28,781 bases of DNA. Origin: Chloroflexota bacterium (lineage in GTDB: Bacteria; Chloroflexota; Dehalococcoidia; Lucifugimonadales; JACPCL1). Within the stretch, counting starts at the first letter, position 1. Each line of letters begins with the position of its first letter. Shown one piece after another: positions 8,248 through 16,761 of the stretch. Under the pieces are notes generated by a model that worked only from the letters and a program-made list of their open reading frames with translations, ran no database searches and was not told the origin of the DNA. Where the stretch lies: positions 1 to 28,781 of the forward strand of contig JACQUH010000309.1 in the NCBI GenBank assembly GCA_016210375.1. Direction: 5' to 3'. A program made the translations under genes and the position numbers.

Positions 8248-8276
8248 AGTATAGCAAGGTAGTTGTGTTCCTTCAA
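8248..8276 (-). promoter_or_regulatory. Possible promoter of the Rrf2 regulator gene
   Basis: On the minus strand TTGAAG (8271-8276) and TATACT (8248-8253) are 17 bases apart. The resulting leader would be about 150 nt and would contain the two repeat hairpins at 8160-8214. The rest of 8089-8450 shows no gene. Confidence 0.45.
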
Positions 8277-8450
8277 CTTTCGTCATATAGTAGTTGGGTT
8301 TGCATATTGCTGGAGCCACCTCAGCCTGGTGGTCTCAACCCAAACAGCTCGCCCTTGTCTTCGCATTTCCCCCATGTTTGCTGTGGGAATCCTTAGGGTG
8401 TCGGGACTCCCGCTGCGAGGCCGTGGGGCGCCCTATCAGCAGAGGATAGT

Positions 8451-9104
8451 ATGACTACGCAGACCGCACCCTTTCAGGTAGAACCCCGCTCTACCTTCGG
8501 CAAAAAACTGAAGGCCCTGCGCCGCAGCGGCGTCGCTCCCGTGCACCTGTATGGCAAGGGCGCTGCCTCGCTCAGCCTCCAGGTGGAGACTCGCCGGCTG
8601 GAGCGTCTGGTGGCCACCACCAGCCCCAACACGCCGGTGTACGTCTCTGTCGTAGGCAGCCCGGAGACCCACTTCGCCTTCCTGAGAGACGTGCAACGTC
8701 ACCCCGTATCCGACGCCCTCCTGCACGTGGACTTCTACCAGGTCTCCCTGACGGAGGCCATGGAGGCCGAGGTCCCGGTACGCCTGGTGGGTGAGGCCCC
8801 AGCGGTGCGGGCTCTGAGCGGCGTGCTGTTCCAGGCCCTGCAGACTCTCACTGTGGAGTGCCTGCCCCTGGACATCCCCCAGTACGTGGAGGTGGACGTC
8901 TCAGGCCTGACAGACTTTGAGAGGTCGGTCACCGTTAAGGACATCAGGGTGAGCGCGGTGGTGAAGGTGCTCACCTCTCCCGACGCGATGGTAGCCAGGG
9001 TGAACCCGCCACGGGCTGAGCTTGAGGAGGAGGGCGCGGCCCCAGTCGCCGCCGAGCCCGAGGCGTCAGCGCCCGGGAGGGCGGCGGAGGAGCAGACGGC
9101 CTAG
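8451..9104 (+). CDS. rplY: 50S ribosomal protein L25/Ctc
   Basis: A 217-residue long-form L25 (TL5/CTC type) that binds 5S rRNA in the large ribosomal subunit. The N-terminal L25 domain carries the family pattern FGKKLKALRRSGVAPVHLYGKG, and FLRDVQRHPVSDALLHVDFYQV closes it. The C-terminal TL5 beta domain (about residues 100-185) includes EVPVRLVGEAPAVRALSGVLFQ and VDVSGL. A low-complexity Glu/Ala tail follows (from about residue 185), common in this family. The ribosome site is weak (AGAGGAT). The gene is monocistronic and convergent with the HAD gene. Confidence 0.95.
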   Translation: MTTQTAPFQVEPRSTFGKKLKALRRSGVAPVHLYGKGAASLSLQVETRRLERLVATTSPNTPVYVSVVGSPETHFAFLRDVQRHPVSDALLHVDFYQVSLTEAMEAEVPVRLVGEAPAVRALSGVLFQALQTLTVECLPLDIPQYVEVDVSGLTDFERSVTVKDIRVSAVVKVLTSPDAMVARVNPPRAELEEEGAAPVAAEPEASAPGRAAEEQTA

Positions 9105-9122
9105 GCCTGGAGCCTTCGCCAT

Positions 9123-9158
9123 CCCCGGCCTTGACGCCCGGGGGAGGGTGGATTTTTG
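9123..9158 (+). terminator. Possible terminator after the L25 gene
   Basis: CCCCGGC pairs with GCCCGGGG (one bulged C) about 20 bases after the L25 stop codon. A T-run (ATTTTT) follows some ten bases later. The gap before the T-run makes this a weak candidate. Confidence 0.3.
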
Positions 9159-9192
9159 ACCTGCCCCCACTGCGTCAGCCTGCCGCTGCTAT

Positions 9193-9858
9193 TCAAGCGA
9201 AGAGGACTGACCGCAGCTCTTGTACGTGGTCTATCTCAAAGTCTGGCCGGCGCAAACCCGCTGGATACGCCTTCCCTCGCCGTACCCACGCCGTCTGAAG
9301 ACCGACCTGCTGCGCACCTACGATGTCCACCTGTGGTTTGTCGCCCACAAAAAGCGTGTACGCTGGCATAACCCCTCCCAGCCGCCACAGTCCCTCCTTG
9401 TAGATCCTGGGATCCGGCTTCCGGTAGCCAAACTCGTCGGACAGAATAGCGAAGGGCGTGATAGCCTCAAACCCTGCCGCTAGAATCTTGGCCCGTTGAC
9501 CTGGCCCCCCGTTGGTGATGATTCCCCATGGTGTGCCTGCACGGGTCAACCCCTCCAGAAGGCCCAGTACCCGCGTGTCAGGCTCAACCGCAGTGGCCAT
9601 TTGCTCGCGATACCAGTTCACCATAGCGGAGACGGAATCTTGAATCTCCGGCCAAGTGTCTCGCACTTGTTGGAATAGCCAGGCGCGGTCCGCATCACCG
9701 TCGTCTTCCCATTCCACCAACCGGGCGCATATCTCTTCCAGCGCATAGCGGCGACTCATGGCTGGGTGTACGTGGTAAAACCGCTCAGCGATGCGTCGGA
9801 AGGCCGCCTGACGGTCTATCAGCGTGTTGTCCAGGTCAAACAAGACCGCCTGAATCAT
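9193..9858 (-). CDS. HAD superfamily hydrolase (YjjG/haloacid dehalogenase-like)
   Basis: A 221-residue HAD phosphatase-type protein. Motif I is D8-L-D10-N-T (nucleophile and acid/base Asp), motif II is IITNGG, and motifs III/IV are RKPDPRIYKEG and FVGDKPQVDIVGAQQVG. A helical C1 cap lies between motifs I and II. This pattern fits YjjG-like nucleotidases or haloacid dehalogenases; the substrate is not predictable. The ATG at 9858 fits the usual family N terminus; AAGAGG is very close, so a GTG at 9861 is possible. It is convergent with the L25 gene. Confidence 0.9.
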   Translation of the reverse strand: MIQAVLFDLDNTLIDRQAAFRRIAERFYHVHPAMSRRYALEEICARLVEWEDDGDADRAWLFQQVRDTWPEIQDSVSAMVNWYREQMATAVEPDTRVLGLLEGLTRAGTPWGIITNGGPGQRAKILAAGFEAITPFAILSDEFGYRKPDPRIYKEGLWRLGGVMPAYTLFVGDKPQVDIVGAQQVGLQTAWVRRGKAYPAGLRRPDFEIDHVQELRSVLFA

Positions 9859-9861
9859 CAC

Positions 9862-10203
9862 CTCTTACCTCTTGGTCCCTTTGGGGGACGGGGATGTCCA
9901 GAACCTGTCCCAAAATGATTCTCTGTACCCCAGCCTGATTGGCATTGAACAAATACGTTGCCACTGAGATCCGACCTCTCCCCCTGGGGTCCCCCTCTCC
10001 CATTGGGAGAGGGGGACCATGGTCTGAAGAATCGGTGTGATGCGGCAGAGCCGCATCACACCGATTCAAACCAATCTTCTCCCCTTTCCCCCAGCGGGAA
10101 GGGGGAACTAGGGGGTTAGGTCGGACCACACCCCTGCCCCGTCCCCATCAGGGAGAGAGGGACCGAAACCTGGCTGCTCTCTGTATTGTGGGGGCTCTGA
10201 ACC
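9862..10203. repeat. Intergenic repeat block 2
   Basis: No gene between the HAD start and the fmt stop. It contains a 14 bp stem around TCCCCCTCTCCC (9988-10001 with 10005-10018) and an 18 bp perfect palindrome (10029-10046 with 10050-10067, loop AGA) of the GTGATGCGGC family. A third imperfect hairpin of CCCCTTTCCC/GGGAAGGGGG (10081-10105) follows, then TAGGGGGTTAGGT, shared with block 1. Confidence 0.75.
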
Positions 10204-11151
10204 CTAGGAAGGCAGACTTGCCCCGGCGAACCTGGGATACCCCCTCAGGAACTCGGCCACCGGCTGGGAACGCTTGCCCTCCAACTGCACGTCGTGGAGG
10301 GATAAGAGGCCATCACCCGTAACGACGCAGACCGCCTCGTGCCCGCCCTCCAGCACGCGCACCACCTGCCCCGCCGCTGCCCCCGCTGGCGCCGGCGCCT
10401 CCGCTACCGTGCCCCGCAGCACCTTGAGGACCTTCCCTTCCCAGTGGGTGAAGCATCCAGGCCAGGGGTCGTAGGCCCGCAGCATCCACGCCAGGCGCGC
10501 TGCAGGCTGGGTGAAGTCCAACTGGCCGTCCTCTTTCTCCACCAGTTTGGTTACTGTGGCCTGGGCGTTGTCCTGGGGTCGCGGCGTCAGCCGGCCCTCG
10601 GCCCAAGCGGGCAGCGTCTCCACCAGCAGGTCTGCGCCCAGACGGAACAGCCGCTCCGTCAGCGCTCCCACCGTCTCGTCTGGCTGGACTACCGTCTCTC
10701 CTTGCGCGAGGATTGGCCCCGTGTCCATGTCGGCGTCCAGCAGCATGATCGTCACACCGGTCGTAGCCACGCCATCCAGGATGGCCGTGGCGACAGGGGA
10801 AGGCCCCCGATACTTGGGCAGCAGGGAGGGATGCACGTTCAGCACGCCTTTGGGGGGGATGGCAAGGGCCTCCGGAGGCAAGATCCGCCCGTAGGCCGCC
10901 ACAACGATGACCTCAGGGGCCACGGCGCGCAGCTCTTCCACGGCGGACCGCCGGCGCAGGGACTCGGGCTGGAGCACGGTGATGCCCCGGGCCAGGGCAG
11001 CGCGCTTCACCGGAGGCGGCGTCAACCGCTGGCCGCGCCCAGACGGGCTATCGGGCCTGGTGTAGACGCGGGCAACCTCGTGGTCGGCGGCCAGCAAGGC
11101 CGCAAGGACGGGCACTGCCCACTGCGGTGTACCCATGAACACGATGCGCAT
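10204..11151 (-). CDS. fmt: Methionyl-tRNA formyltransferase
   Basis: A 315-residue enzyme that formylates Met-tRNA(fMet) with 10-formyl-THF for translation initiation. The catalytic triad is visible: N105-V-H107 in the NVHPSLLPKYRG motif and D143 in DMDTGPI. The N terminus RIVFMGTPQWAVPVL and the C-terminal OB-like domain (LDFTQPAARLAWMLRAYDPWPG) are typical. Length is normal. ATG 11151 has GGGAG five bases upstream. The usual partner def (deformylase) is not adjacent. Confidence 0.96.
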   Translation of the reverse strand: MRIVFMGTPQWAVPVLAALLAADHEVARVYTRPDSPSGRGQRLTPPPVKRAALARGITVLQPESLRRRSAVEELRAVAPEVIVVAAYGRILPPEALAIPPKGVLNVHPSLLPKYRGPSPVATAILDGVATTGVTIMLLDADMDTGPILAQGETVVQPDETVGALTERLFRLGADLLVETLPAWAEGRLTPRPQDNAQATVTKLVEKEDGQLDFTQPAARLAWMLRAYDPWPGCFTHWEGKVLKVLRGTVAEAPAPAGAAAGQVVRVLEGGHEAVCVVTGDGLLSLHDVQLEGKRSQPVAEFLRGYPRFAGASLPS

Positions 11152-11760
11152 TCAGCTCCCTTGCCTGCAATGGGGATGTTCCCAAACTGCACATGATCGG
11201 GCCCCCTTTCTGTTGCGGGCATGACCAAAGGGTTTGGCCCGCTTGCTATAGGCGAAGCTGTTCCTATTGTATCCCATCCGATCGGGTGTGTTTCAACGGG
11301 AAAAGCAATCCCAATAAGCTTCATGGCATGGCCCCCTGAAGGCCATCAACCCAATGCCCGTGCTTGGTAGGGGAGACTTCACCCCTATCCCAAGATTCCC
11401 GCGCAAGGGGAAAAGGGAGAGGTCAAAACCACAGAAGCGCAACTCGTTCGTGGCCATGTGGGGGCGGCATGATGCCCCAGCCCTTCGGCTGAAGGGCTGG
11501 GGCGCAGAAAGGTTTCTTGGGATAGCTTCTGGAAACTCCGGCCCAGGACAGGCTCCAGGGTTCCCACCTGTTGCCCCGGGAGATTGTCACGTCTACCACC
11601 AACCCCCCCAAAAAGATACCCCCCCAAACCATGAGAAAAGAGGGCAACCGCCTCTTGCGTTTCCCAGGTTGTGACGATGGTATTGTGTTGCCGCTCTCTT
11701 GACCACAGGAGCGTTTCCCCTGCCTCCTCTCGTACGAGCTATCCAGCGAGGCGGTACACT
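11152..11760. other. Gene-free gap between fmt and dnaA-like gene
   Basis: About 600 bases without a supportable gene. It holds one strong hairpin (11474-11503). I found no cluster of TTATCCACA-type DnaA boxes here, so there is no sign of oriC. Sequences resembling the repeat blocks (for example TTTCTTGGGATAGCTTCT near 11512) may be decayed copies. Confidence 0.5.
11474..11503. repeat. 13 bp hairpin GCCCCAGCCCTTC/GAAGGGCTGGGGC
   Basis: A perfect 13 bp stem with a GGCT loop. Its form resembles hairpins found at ends of IS200/IS605-type elements, but no transposase is present, so it may be a remnant. It has no T-run and does not look like a terminator. Confidence 0.6.
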
Positions 11761-13128
11761 ATGAACGGCAACCCTCAGAGGATTTGGGCTGCATGCCTGG
11801 GCCAGCTCCAGATGGAGGTGCCCCGGGCCAGCTATGACACGTGGCTCAAGGGCACGGTAGGCCTGGCCCTGGTCGAGGGCCGCCTGACGGTGGGCGTGCC
11901 CACCACCTTCGCCACCGAGTGGCTGGAGCGGCGCATGGCCCCTACCATCCACCGGGTGGTGTCGGCGGTCGTGGGCGCTCAGACCAAGGCTGCCTTCCAG
12001 GTAGCCCCTTCCACTCCAGCCGAGGAGGACCCCAGGCCACCCCAATCGGTTGTGGACCCACGCGCTTCCTTCTCAGGTGGTTCCCCATCGGCTACGCTGG
12101 CTCCCAGCGCCCCGGAGGGAGGCGTAAACCCGCGCTACTCCTTTAGCAGCTTCGTGGTCGGCGACGGCAACCAGCTAGCTTACGCCGCCGCAACCGCTGT
12201 GGCCCAGCGCCCAGGCTTCCAGTACAACCCCCTTTTTATCTACTCCGGCGTGGGCCTGGGCAAGACCCACCTGCTCCACGCCATCGCCATCGAGGCCCTG
12301 GCCCAGAACCTGCATCCCATGTACGTCACCTCGGAGCAGTTTACAGGCGATTTCATTCGGGCTGTCAAAGAGCGCTCCCAGGACGACTTCCGGGCCAAAT
12401 ACCGCAGTGCAGACCTGTTGCTGGTAGACGACATCCAGTTCCTGGAGGGCCGCGAGCAGACCCAGGTGAGCTTTTTCCACACATTCAACGAGTTGCACAA
12501 TGCCGACAAGCAGATTGTCATCGCCTGCGACCGGTCTCCTGGCGCCGTAGAGTTCCTAGAGGACCGGCTGCGGTCCCGCTTCCAGTGGGGCCTGGTCACC
12601 GATATTCAGCCGCCCGACGTAGAGACAAGAACAGCCATCCTCCAGTCCAAGGCCGAGCGGGCTCGGGTGCGGATCAATGAAGAGGTCGCTTCTCTAATCG
12701 CCCGCATGCCCCTCACCAGTGTGCGGGAGCTGGAGGGCTGCCTCAACAAGGTTATTGCCCTGGCCAGCTTCACCGGCAAGGCCATCACCGCGGACCTGGT
12801 GGCCTCTGCCCTGGGCGGCGGGCCTGCTGCCCTGGCTGGCCCGACCACCCGCACTCCCCAGCAGGCCATCGCTGCTGTAGCCAGACACTACGGAATCCCG
12901 TTTGGAGAGCTGTGCCGCCGTTCCAAGGACCGCAGGACAACCGAGTCCCAGCGCGTGGCCATGTACATCCTGTCCGCTATCCTCCACCTCAGGAGCGAGG
13001 AAGCCGGCCAGCTCCTTGGCTCCTGGAACAGGAGGACCGTCACCAACTCCGTAAAGTCTATCGCTACCAGACTGGGGGCCGATCCTGCCTTGGCAGGGAC
13101 AATCCATGCCATCGTGGCGACGATGTGA
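11761..13128 (+). CDS. DnaA-like replication initiator, divergent domain IV
   Basis: A 455-residue protein with full DnaA architecture. Domain I is at 1-80 (MNGNPQRIWAACLGQLQ...YDTWLKG). A Pro/Ser-rich linker runs to about 120. The AAA+ domain III has Walker A G163-V-G-L-G-K-T169, Walker B LLLVDD224IQFLEG and the box VII-like DRLRSRFQWG. Domain IV is at about 365-455. The DnaA-box-reading signature, normally close to GGRDHTTVxHA, reads GSWNRRTVTNSV here (420-431), so DNA specificity should differ. Ala-rich residues 347-370 precede it. ATG 11761 with GAGG ten bases upstream is chosen; the open frame extends to 11671. dnaN, recF and gyrB are not nearby. It may be a second DnaA paralogue or a lineage-specific initiator. 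Confidence 0.85.
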   Translation: MNGNPQRIWAACLGQLQMEVPRASYDTWLKGTVGLALVEGRLTVGVPTTFATEWLERRMAPTIHRVVSAVVGAQTKAAFQVAPSTPAEEDPRPPQSVVDPRASFSGGSPSATLAPSAPEGGVNPRYSFSSFVVGDGNQLAYAAATAVAQRPGFQYNPLFIYSGVGLGKTHLLHAIAIEALAQNLHPMYVTSEQFTGDFIRAVKERSQDDFRAKYRSADLLLVDDIQFLEGREQTQVSFFHTFNELHNADKQIVIACDRSPGAVEFLEDRLRSRFQWGLVTDIQPPDVETRTAILQSKAERARVRINEEVASLIARMPLTSVRELEGCLNKVIALASFTGKAITADLVASALGGGPAALAGPTTRTPQQAIAAVARHYGIPFGELCRRSKDRRTTESQRVAMYILSAILHLRSEEAGQLLGSWNRRTVTNSVKSIATRLGADPALAGTIHAIVATM

Positions 13129-13440
13129 GGCGGGGAAGGCGGGGGCCTGACCTGATCCTCTCTGGCGCCCTCCTTCGCTTATCTCAGGACAGGCTCTTCC
13201 CGCAGGGGACGGGGGACAAGGTTGGATTGCATCGGCCCCCTCTCCTCCCAGGAGAGAGCCTGTCCTTGAATCCCGATGGAATCGGGACGAAGGAGGGACC
13301 ACAGGGGGAGTGGTTGGGTCTCATTGGCATCCCAATTAATTCATGACCATCGGGGGGGGGTGCCAAAGCGAGTTTTGAGATAGTTTCTTAGTGCCAGGAC
13401 ATGCTAGTCGCCGCTCCCAAGCAAAAGGCCCAACCCCTGC
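13129..13440. repeat. Intergenic repeat block 3
   Basis: No gene. It contains decayed hairpins such as CCCCCTCTCCTCCCAGGAGAG (13236-13256). The module TTCATGACCATCGGGGGG is near 13340. The 20 bp at 13372-13391 is identical to 15466-15485. AGTGCCAGGACATGCTAGTC follows, related to sequence after the hairpins at 8195 and 18455. Confidence 0.65.
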
Positions 13441-13447
13441 TCCACGA

Positions 13448-13476
13448 TTGACAAAAGTACCCTTGGCAGCAATAAT
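13448..13476 (+). promoter_or_regulatory. Promoter of the 13549 lipoprotein gene
   Basis: A perfect TTGACA (13448-13453), a 17-base spacer and AATAAT (13471-13476, five of six consensus bases). Transcription would start near 13483, leaving a leader of about 65 nt. This is similar in length to the leader predicted for the other lipoprotein gene. Confidence 0.7.
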
Positions 13477-13548
13477 GCGCATGAAACAAGGGCTTGCCTT
13501 TTTTCCCCGACCAGATGGAGAACCCCCTGGGAGAAGGAGACGGAAGCA

Positions 13549-15324
13549 ATGTTGCAGCGACGAGCTCTAGGACGCCTGGCAGTTGTCTTCCTCGTGGTAT
13601 CCCTGGCGGTGGGGTGTGGGTCCGGGGCAACTCCGGAGCAGGAGCAAGTGGTTACCCCTCCGGCGCCCACCCCGACGGCCACGGCGGCGCCAATTCCCAG
13701 TCCAACACCGCAGCCTACTAAGGCTCCGGGTTCGGGGCTGGTTGCAACCCCGACCCCAACCCAGACGCCACTGCCTCAGAAAACTCCCACCGTGGAGCCG
13801 AAGCGCGGTGGTGTGGTGCGCCAAAGCCTGGTCCGTGACCTTGTAGGCTTTGACCCAAACAACACTACCTCGGGCATAGACAACGAGTTGAACATGATGT
13901 TCAACTCTTCTCTGGTGTGGAACTGTGAGTCCGTGGTGATCTGCACAGAGGCGGCAGAGGAATGGGCGTGGGCAGCGGATGGCAAGTCCCTGACCTTCCG
14001 CCTGCGGGACAACGTGGTGTTTCCCAACGGCAAGAAGATGACTGCCGGGGACGTCAAGTGGTCCTTTGAGAAGATGATGGGCTTCAACAAGGCCTTCGCC
14101 GTCTCCGCTCGCGTGGGCTGGATGACCAACTACATTGAGGGTATTGAGGTCGTTGACGAGAGGACGGTGAAGTTCAAGACCTTCCACACGGCGCCTGCGC
14201 TCATCGGCCTCATGGCCACGGGCTTCGCTTCCATTATTCCGCAGGGAACGACCGAGGACGAGATGAAGAAGAAGCCAGTGGGGGTGGGGCCCTTTATCCT
14301 GGGCGAGCATCTGCCAGGCGCCCTGTACCGGCTGCAGCGGAACACCAAGTACTTCATTCCAGGGATGCCCTACCTGGACGAGATCCAGTTCCCCATCATA
14401 TCTGATCCCGCCGCTATAGAGGCTGCCTTCCTTACCAGGAAGACTGACATCAAGGGTGGCTCCAGCGCAACCACTGCACCCTGGACACCCAGCAATGAGC
14501 CAAAGATCCGCCAGGCCATTGCCAAAGGGACGGTGCGGATGGTGGAAGTGCCTGGCGGGAGGCTCACGGGGGTCTGGATGCCGTGGAACAAGGCCCCGTG
14601 GAATGATGTTCGTGTGCGGAAGGCTGTCAACCTGACTTTAGACCGCGACCAGTACAGTCAGGGTATTCAGGACGGCCACGGCATAGTCTCACTGCTGCTC
14701 AACGAGGGAATACCCAACCAGGGAAGGGGAGAGGCGGCGATCCGCAAGCTTCCAGGGTACCGGGACAAGGAGGTGGACCGCGCGGAGGCCCGCAAACTCA
14801 TGGCAGACGCTGGGTTCCCCAACGGGTTTGACACCGTCCAGGAGTACCGGATCTCCGGCGCTGACCCTTCCGCGAGTGTTGGCACCGTGTTCATCCAGGA
14901 CCAGTTGGCCCGCATTGGTATCCGGACGAAACTGGAGGGGATACGTGACCCGACCCACTTTGAACGTTTCTCCAGGCTGGACTACTCCATCCAGCAGTAC
15001 GGTTTTGTCCAGCAAACCCTGGACCCAGACGAGCTGTTTGGACAGTACTTCCTTTGCAACGCCTCCCGAAACTGGACTGGCTACTGCAATCCCAAGCTCC
15101 AGGAGATGTTTGATGCGATGTCCGGTGAGCTGGACCCAGTCAAGCGCGGGGAGCTGTCACGAAAGATGGAGGACCTGGTCGTCTTTGAGGATGCTGTCTA
15201 TGCTCCTATCCCCCAGGAAAACCGCTTCTACACCTGGTATTCCGACGTTCACCCTCACGCCCCAGGCGGTTGGTATATCACCTGGTACACGGAGCCGAAG
15301 CGGTTGACCTGGTGGCGAGAATGA
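13549..15324 (+). CDS. ABC transporter substrate-binding lipoprotein, family 5 (second set)
   Basis: A 591-residue SBP_bac_5 lipoprotein. The signal peptide ends in lipobox L19-A-V-G-C23, followed by a Thr/Pro/Gln linker to about residue 85. Family motifs include EWAWAADGKSLTFRLRDNVVFPNGKKMTAGDVKWSFEKM, the usual domain I core, then VGVGPFILGEHLPG and NDVRVRKAVNLTLDRDQY. The ATG at 13549 follows GAAGGAGACGGAAGCA. It is upstream of, and codirectional with, permeases at 15745 and 16762, separated from them by a 420-base repeat block. The ligand is unknown. It is a distant paralogue of the 355-2064 product. Confidence 0.9.
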   Translation: MLQRRALGRLAVVFLVVSLAVGCGSGATPEQEQVVTPPAPTPTATAAPIPSPTPQPTKAPGSGLVATPTPTQTPLPQKTPTVEPKRGGVVRQSLVRDLVGFDPNNTTSGIDNELNMMFNSSLVWNCESVVICTEAAEEWAWAADGKSLTFRLRDNVVFPNGKKMTAGDVKWSFEKMMGFNKAFAVSARVGWMTNYIEGIEVVDERTVKFKTFHTAPALIGLMATGFASIIPQGTTEDEMKKKPVGVGPFILGEHLPGALYRLQRNTKYFIPGMPYLDEIQFPIISDPAAIEAAFLTRKTDIKGGSSATTAPWTPSNEPKIRQAIAKGTVRMVEVPGGRLTGVWMPWNKAPWNDVRVRKAVNLTLDRDQYSQGIQDGHGIVSLLLNEGIPNQGRGEAAIRKLPGYRDKEVDRAEARKLMADAGFPNGFDTVQEYRISGADPSASVGTVFIQDQLARIGIRTKLEGIRDPTHFERFSRLDYSIQQYGFVQQTLDPDELFGQYFLCNASRNWTGYCNPKLQEMFDAMSGELDPVKRGELSRKMEDLVVFEDAVYAPIPQENRFYTWYSDVHPHAPGGWYITWYTEPKRLTWWRE

Positions 15325-15338
15325 GGACCGACACACTT

Positions 15339-15377
15339 GAATCGGTGTGATGCGGCAAGGCCGCATCACACCGATTC
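15339..15377. repeat. Dispersed palindrome, copy 3
   Basis: Perfect 18 bp stem GAATCGGTGTGATGCGGC with its complement (15339-15356 and 15360-15377), loop AAG. It is nearly identical to the copy at 10029-10067 and begins 15 bases after the lipoprotein stop codon. Confidence 0.85.
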
Positions 15378-15383
15378 CTTAGT

Positions 15384-15478
15384 AACTATCTCAAACCCTA
15401 TCTGCACCGCACCTTGAAAGGTGCGGCTTGAAGCCCCCGCCTTCAGGCGGGGGTAAGGAAAGCCATTTTGAGATAGTT
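15384..15478. repeat. 95 bp element with terminal inverted repeats
   Basis: Perfect 12 bp inverted ends AACTATCTCAAA/TTTGAGATAGTT (15384-15395 and 15467-15478) enclose two hairpins: CCGCACCTT/AAGGTGCGG (15407-15426) and CCCCCGCC/GGCGGGGG (15434-15453). The right end plus flank (15466-15485) recurs at 13372-13391. It looks like a small non-autonomous element. The second hairpin resembles IS200/IS605-type ends. Confidence 0.65.
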
Positions 15479-15527
15479 TCTTAGTAGGTTGCCTTCAGTA
15501 GTGGCTGTCTTTCACCTCCAATCTCAA

Positions 15528-15558
15528 CCTTCCCCCCTCAAGGGGGAAGGGGCTTTTT
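15528..15558 (+). terminator. Terminator-like hairpin in repeat block 4
   Basis: CCTTCCCCC/GGGGGAAGG (15528-15536 with 15542-15550) is followed by GGCTTTTT. It could end transcription of the lipoprotein gene, but the sequence belongs to the repeat family seen in other gaps. The rest of 15559-15744 holds no gene. Confidence 0.35.
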
Positions 15559-15744
15559 CTCCTCTCCTTTGAGGGGAGAGAACTAGGGGAGTGATGCCCT
15601 GGCGACCCCCTGATGGGGCGCTCCGCCGGGTTTCGTCGCCTTGGTTTCCCCGGCACAGGTCGTTTTAGCGGCATTGGGACACGCTCCCACGCCTCTGTGG
15701 CGTTCAGGACGGGGGATGAAAAGCGTCAGGGGGAGGAATAAGGC

Positions 15745-16710
15745 ATGAGCACGTTCCTGGCGAAAAGGTCTCTCTATGCTTTGGGCTCACTCCTGGGAGC
15801 TACCTTCCTGGTGTTCCTTCTCCTGCGTGTCCTGCCGGGAGACGTTGCTCTCTACTATCTCGTTGGGAGCGAGGGAGAGGCGTCCAAGGTACGCCCGGAG
15901 GACGTGGCTCGCGTGCAAGCCCTGATGGGTTTGGACAAACCTCTGGTGATGCAGTACCTCTACTGGATCAAAGATGCGGCGCTGGGCGATCTGGGTGAGT
16001 CCCTGTGGCTGAACCGCGAGGTCCGCAATGCCCTCACCCTGGCATTGCCCATAACGGCCCAATTGACGCTGGGTGGAGTTCTCATAGGCGTAGTCTTGGG
16101 CATTCCCCTGGGAATCGTATCGGCATTGAACCAGGACAGGCCCATTGACTATCTGGCTCGGGTGGTAAGTATCGCTTTTCTTGCCCTTCCCAGTTTCTGG
16201 CTTGGCCTTCTTGTACTGCTCGTAGGTGTGAACCTGTTCACCTGGAGTCCCCCCGTTGGCGGTAGATTCCTCCTGTGGTCAGAACCGGGTCAGGCCTTCC
16301 AACAGATGATCTTCCCTTCCTTGATCCTGGGGTCCCACCTCATGGCGATAGTGGCCCGGATGACCCGGTCCAGCATGTTAGAAGTGCTGCGGGAGGACTA
16401 CATCAGAACGGCCAGGGCCAAGGGGCTACAAGAGCGGACCGTGATTGGTGTCCACGCCATGAAGAACGCCATGATCCCGGTCATTACCATCGTGTTCTTA
16501 TCTATTGGGACCCTCCTGGCAGGCACTGTTGTCCTGGAGACGCTGTTCTCTATGCCGGGGATAGGGGCATTGCTCCTCCAGGCGATCAACCATCGCGACC
16601 TGGCGCTGGCTCAGGGTCTTATTCTGTTCATGGCCGTGGTATTCGTGGCCGTTAATATCATGACGGACCTGACGTATGCCTGGCTAGACCCCCGCATCAG
16701 GCTGCAATAG
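15745..16710 (+). CDS. ABC transporter permease, DppB/OppB type (second set)
   Basis: A 321-residue inner-membrane permease. The N terminus AKRSLYALGSLLGATFLVFLLLRVLPGD is the DppB signature. The coupling loop is ARAKGLQERTVIGVHAMKNA, and the protein ends in AWLDPRI. It has about six membrane segments. GGGGGAGG lies upstream of ATG 15745. It is paralogous to the 2409-3377 product and pairs with the permease starting 51 bases downstream. No ATPase gene follows. Confidence 0.9.
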   Translation: MSTFLAKRSLYALGSLLGATFLVFLLLRVLPGDVALYYLVGSEGEASKVRPEDVARVQALMGLDKPLVMQYLYWIKDAALGDLGESLWLNREVRNALTLALPITAQLTLGGVLIGVVLGIPLGIVSALNQDRPIDYLARVVSIAFLALPSFWLGLLVLLVGVNLFTWSPPVGGRFLLWSEPGQAFQQMIFPSLILGSHLMAIVARMTRSSMLEVLREDYIRTARAKGLQERTVIGVHAMKNAMIPVITIVFLSIGTLLAGTVVLETLFSMPGIGALLLQAINHRDLALAQGLILFMAVVFVAVNIMTDLTYAWLDPRIRLQ

Positions 16711-16761
16711 CCTCGGGGAAAGAGGCTGCCAGCGCGGCGTTACAGGCGACGAAGGAGGCCC

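Noticed and set aside
11474..11503. Terminator for a gene in the fmt-dnaA gap
   Set aside because: No T-run follows and no gene precedes it; it resembles insertion-sequence end hairpins instead.
11152..11760. Replication origin next to the dnaA-like gene
   Set aside because: No cluster of TTATCCACA-like boxes or AT-rich unwinding region; dnaN is not adjacent.
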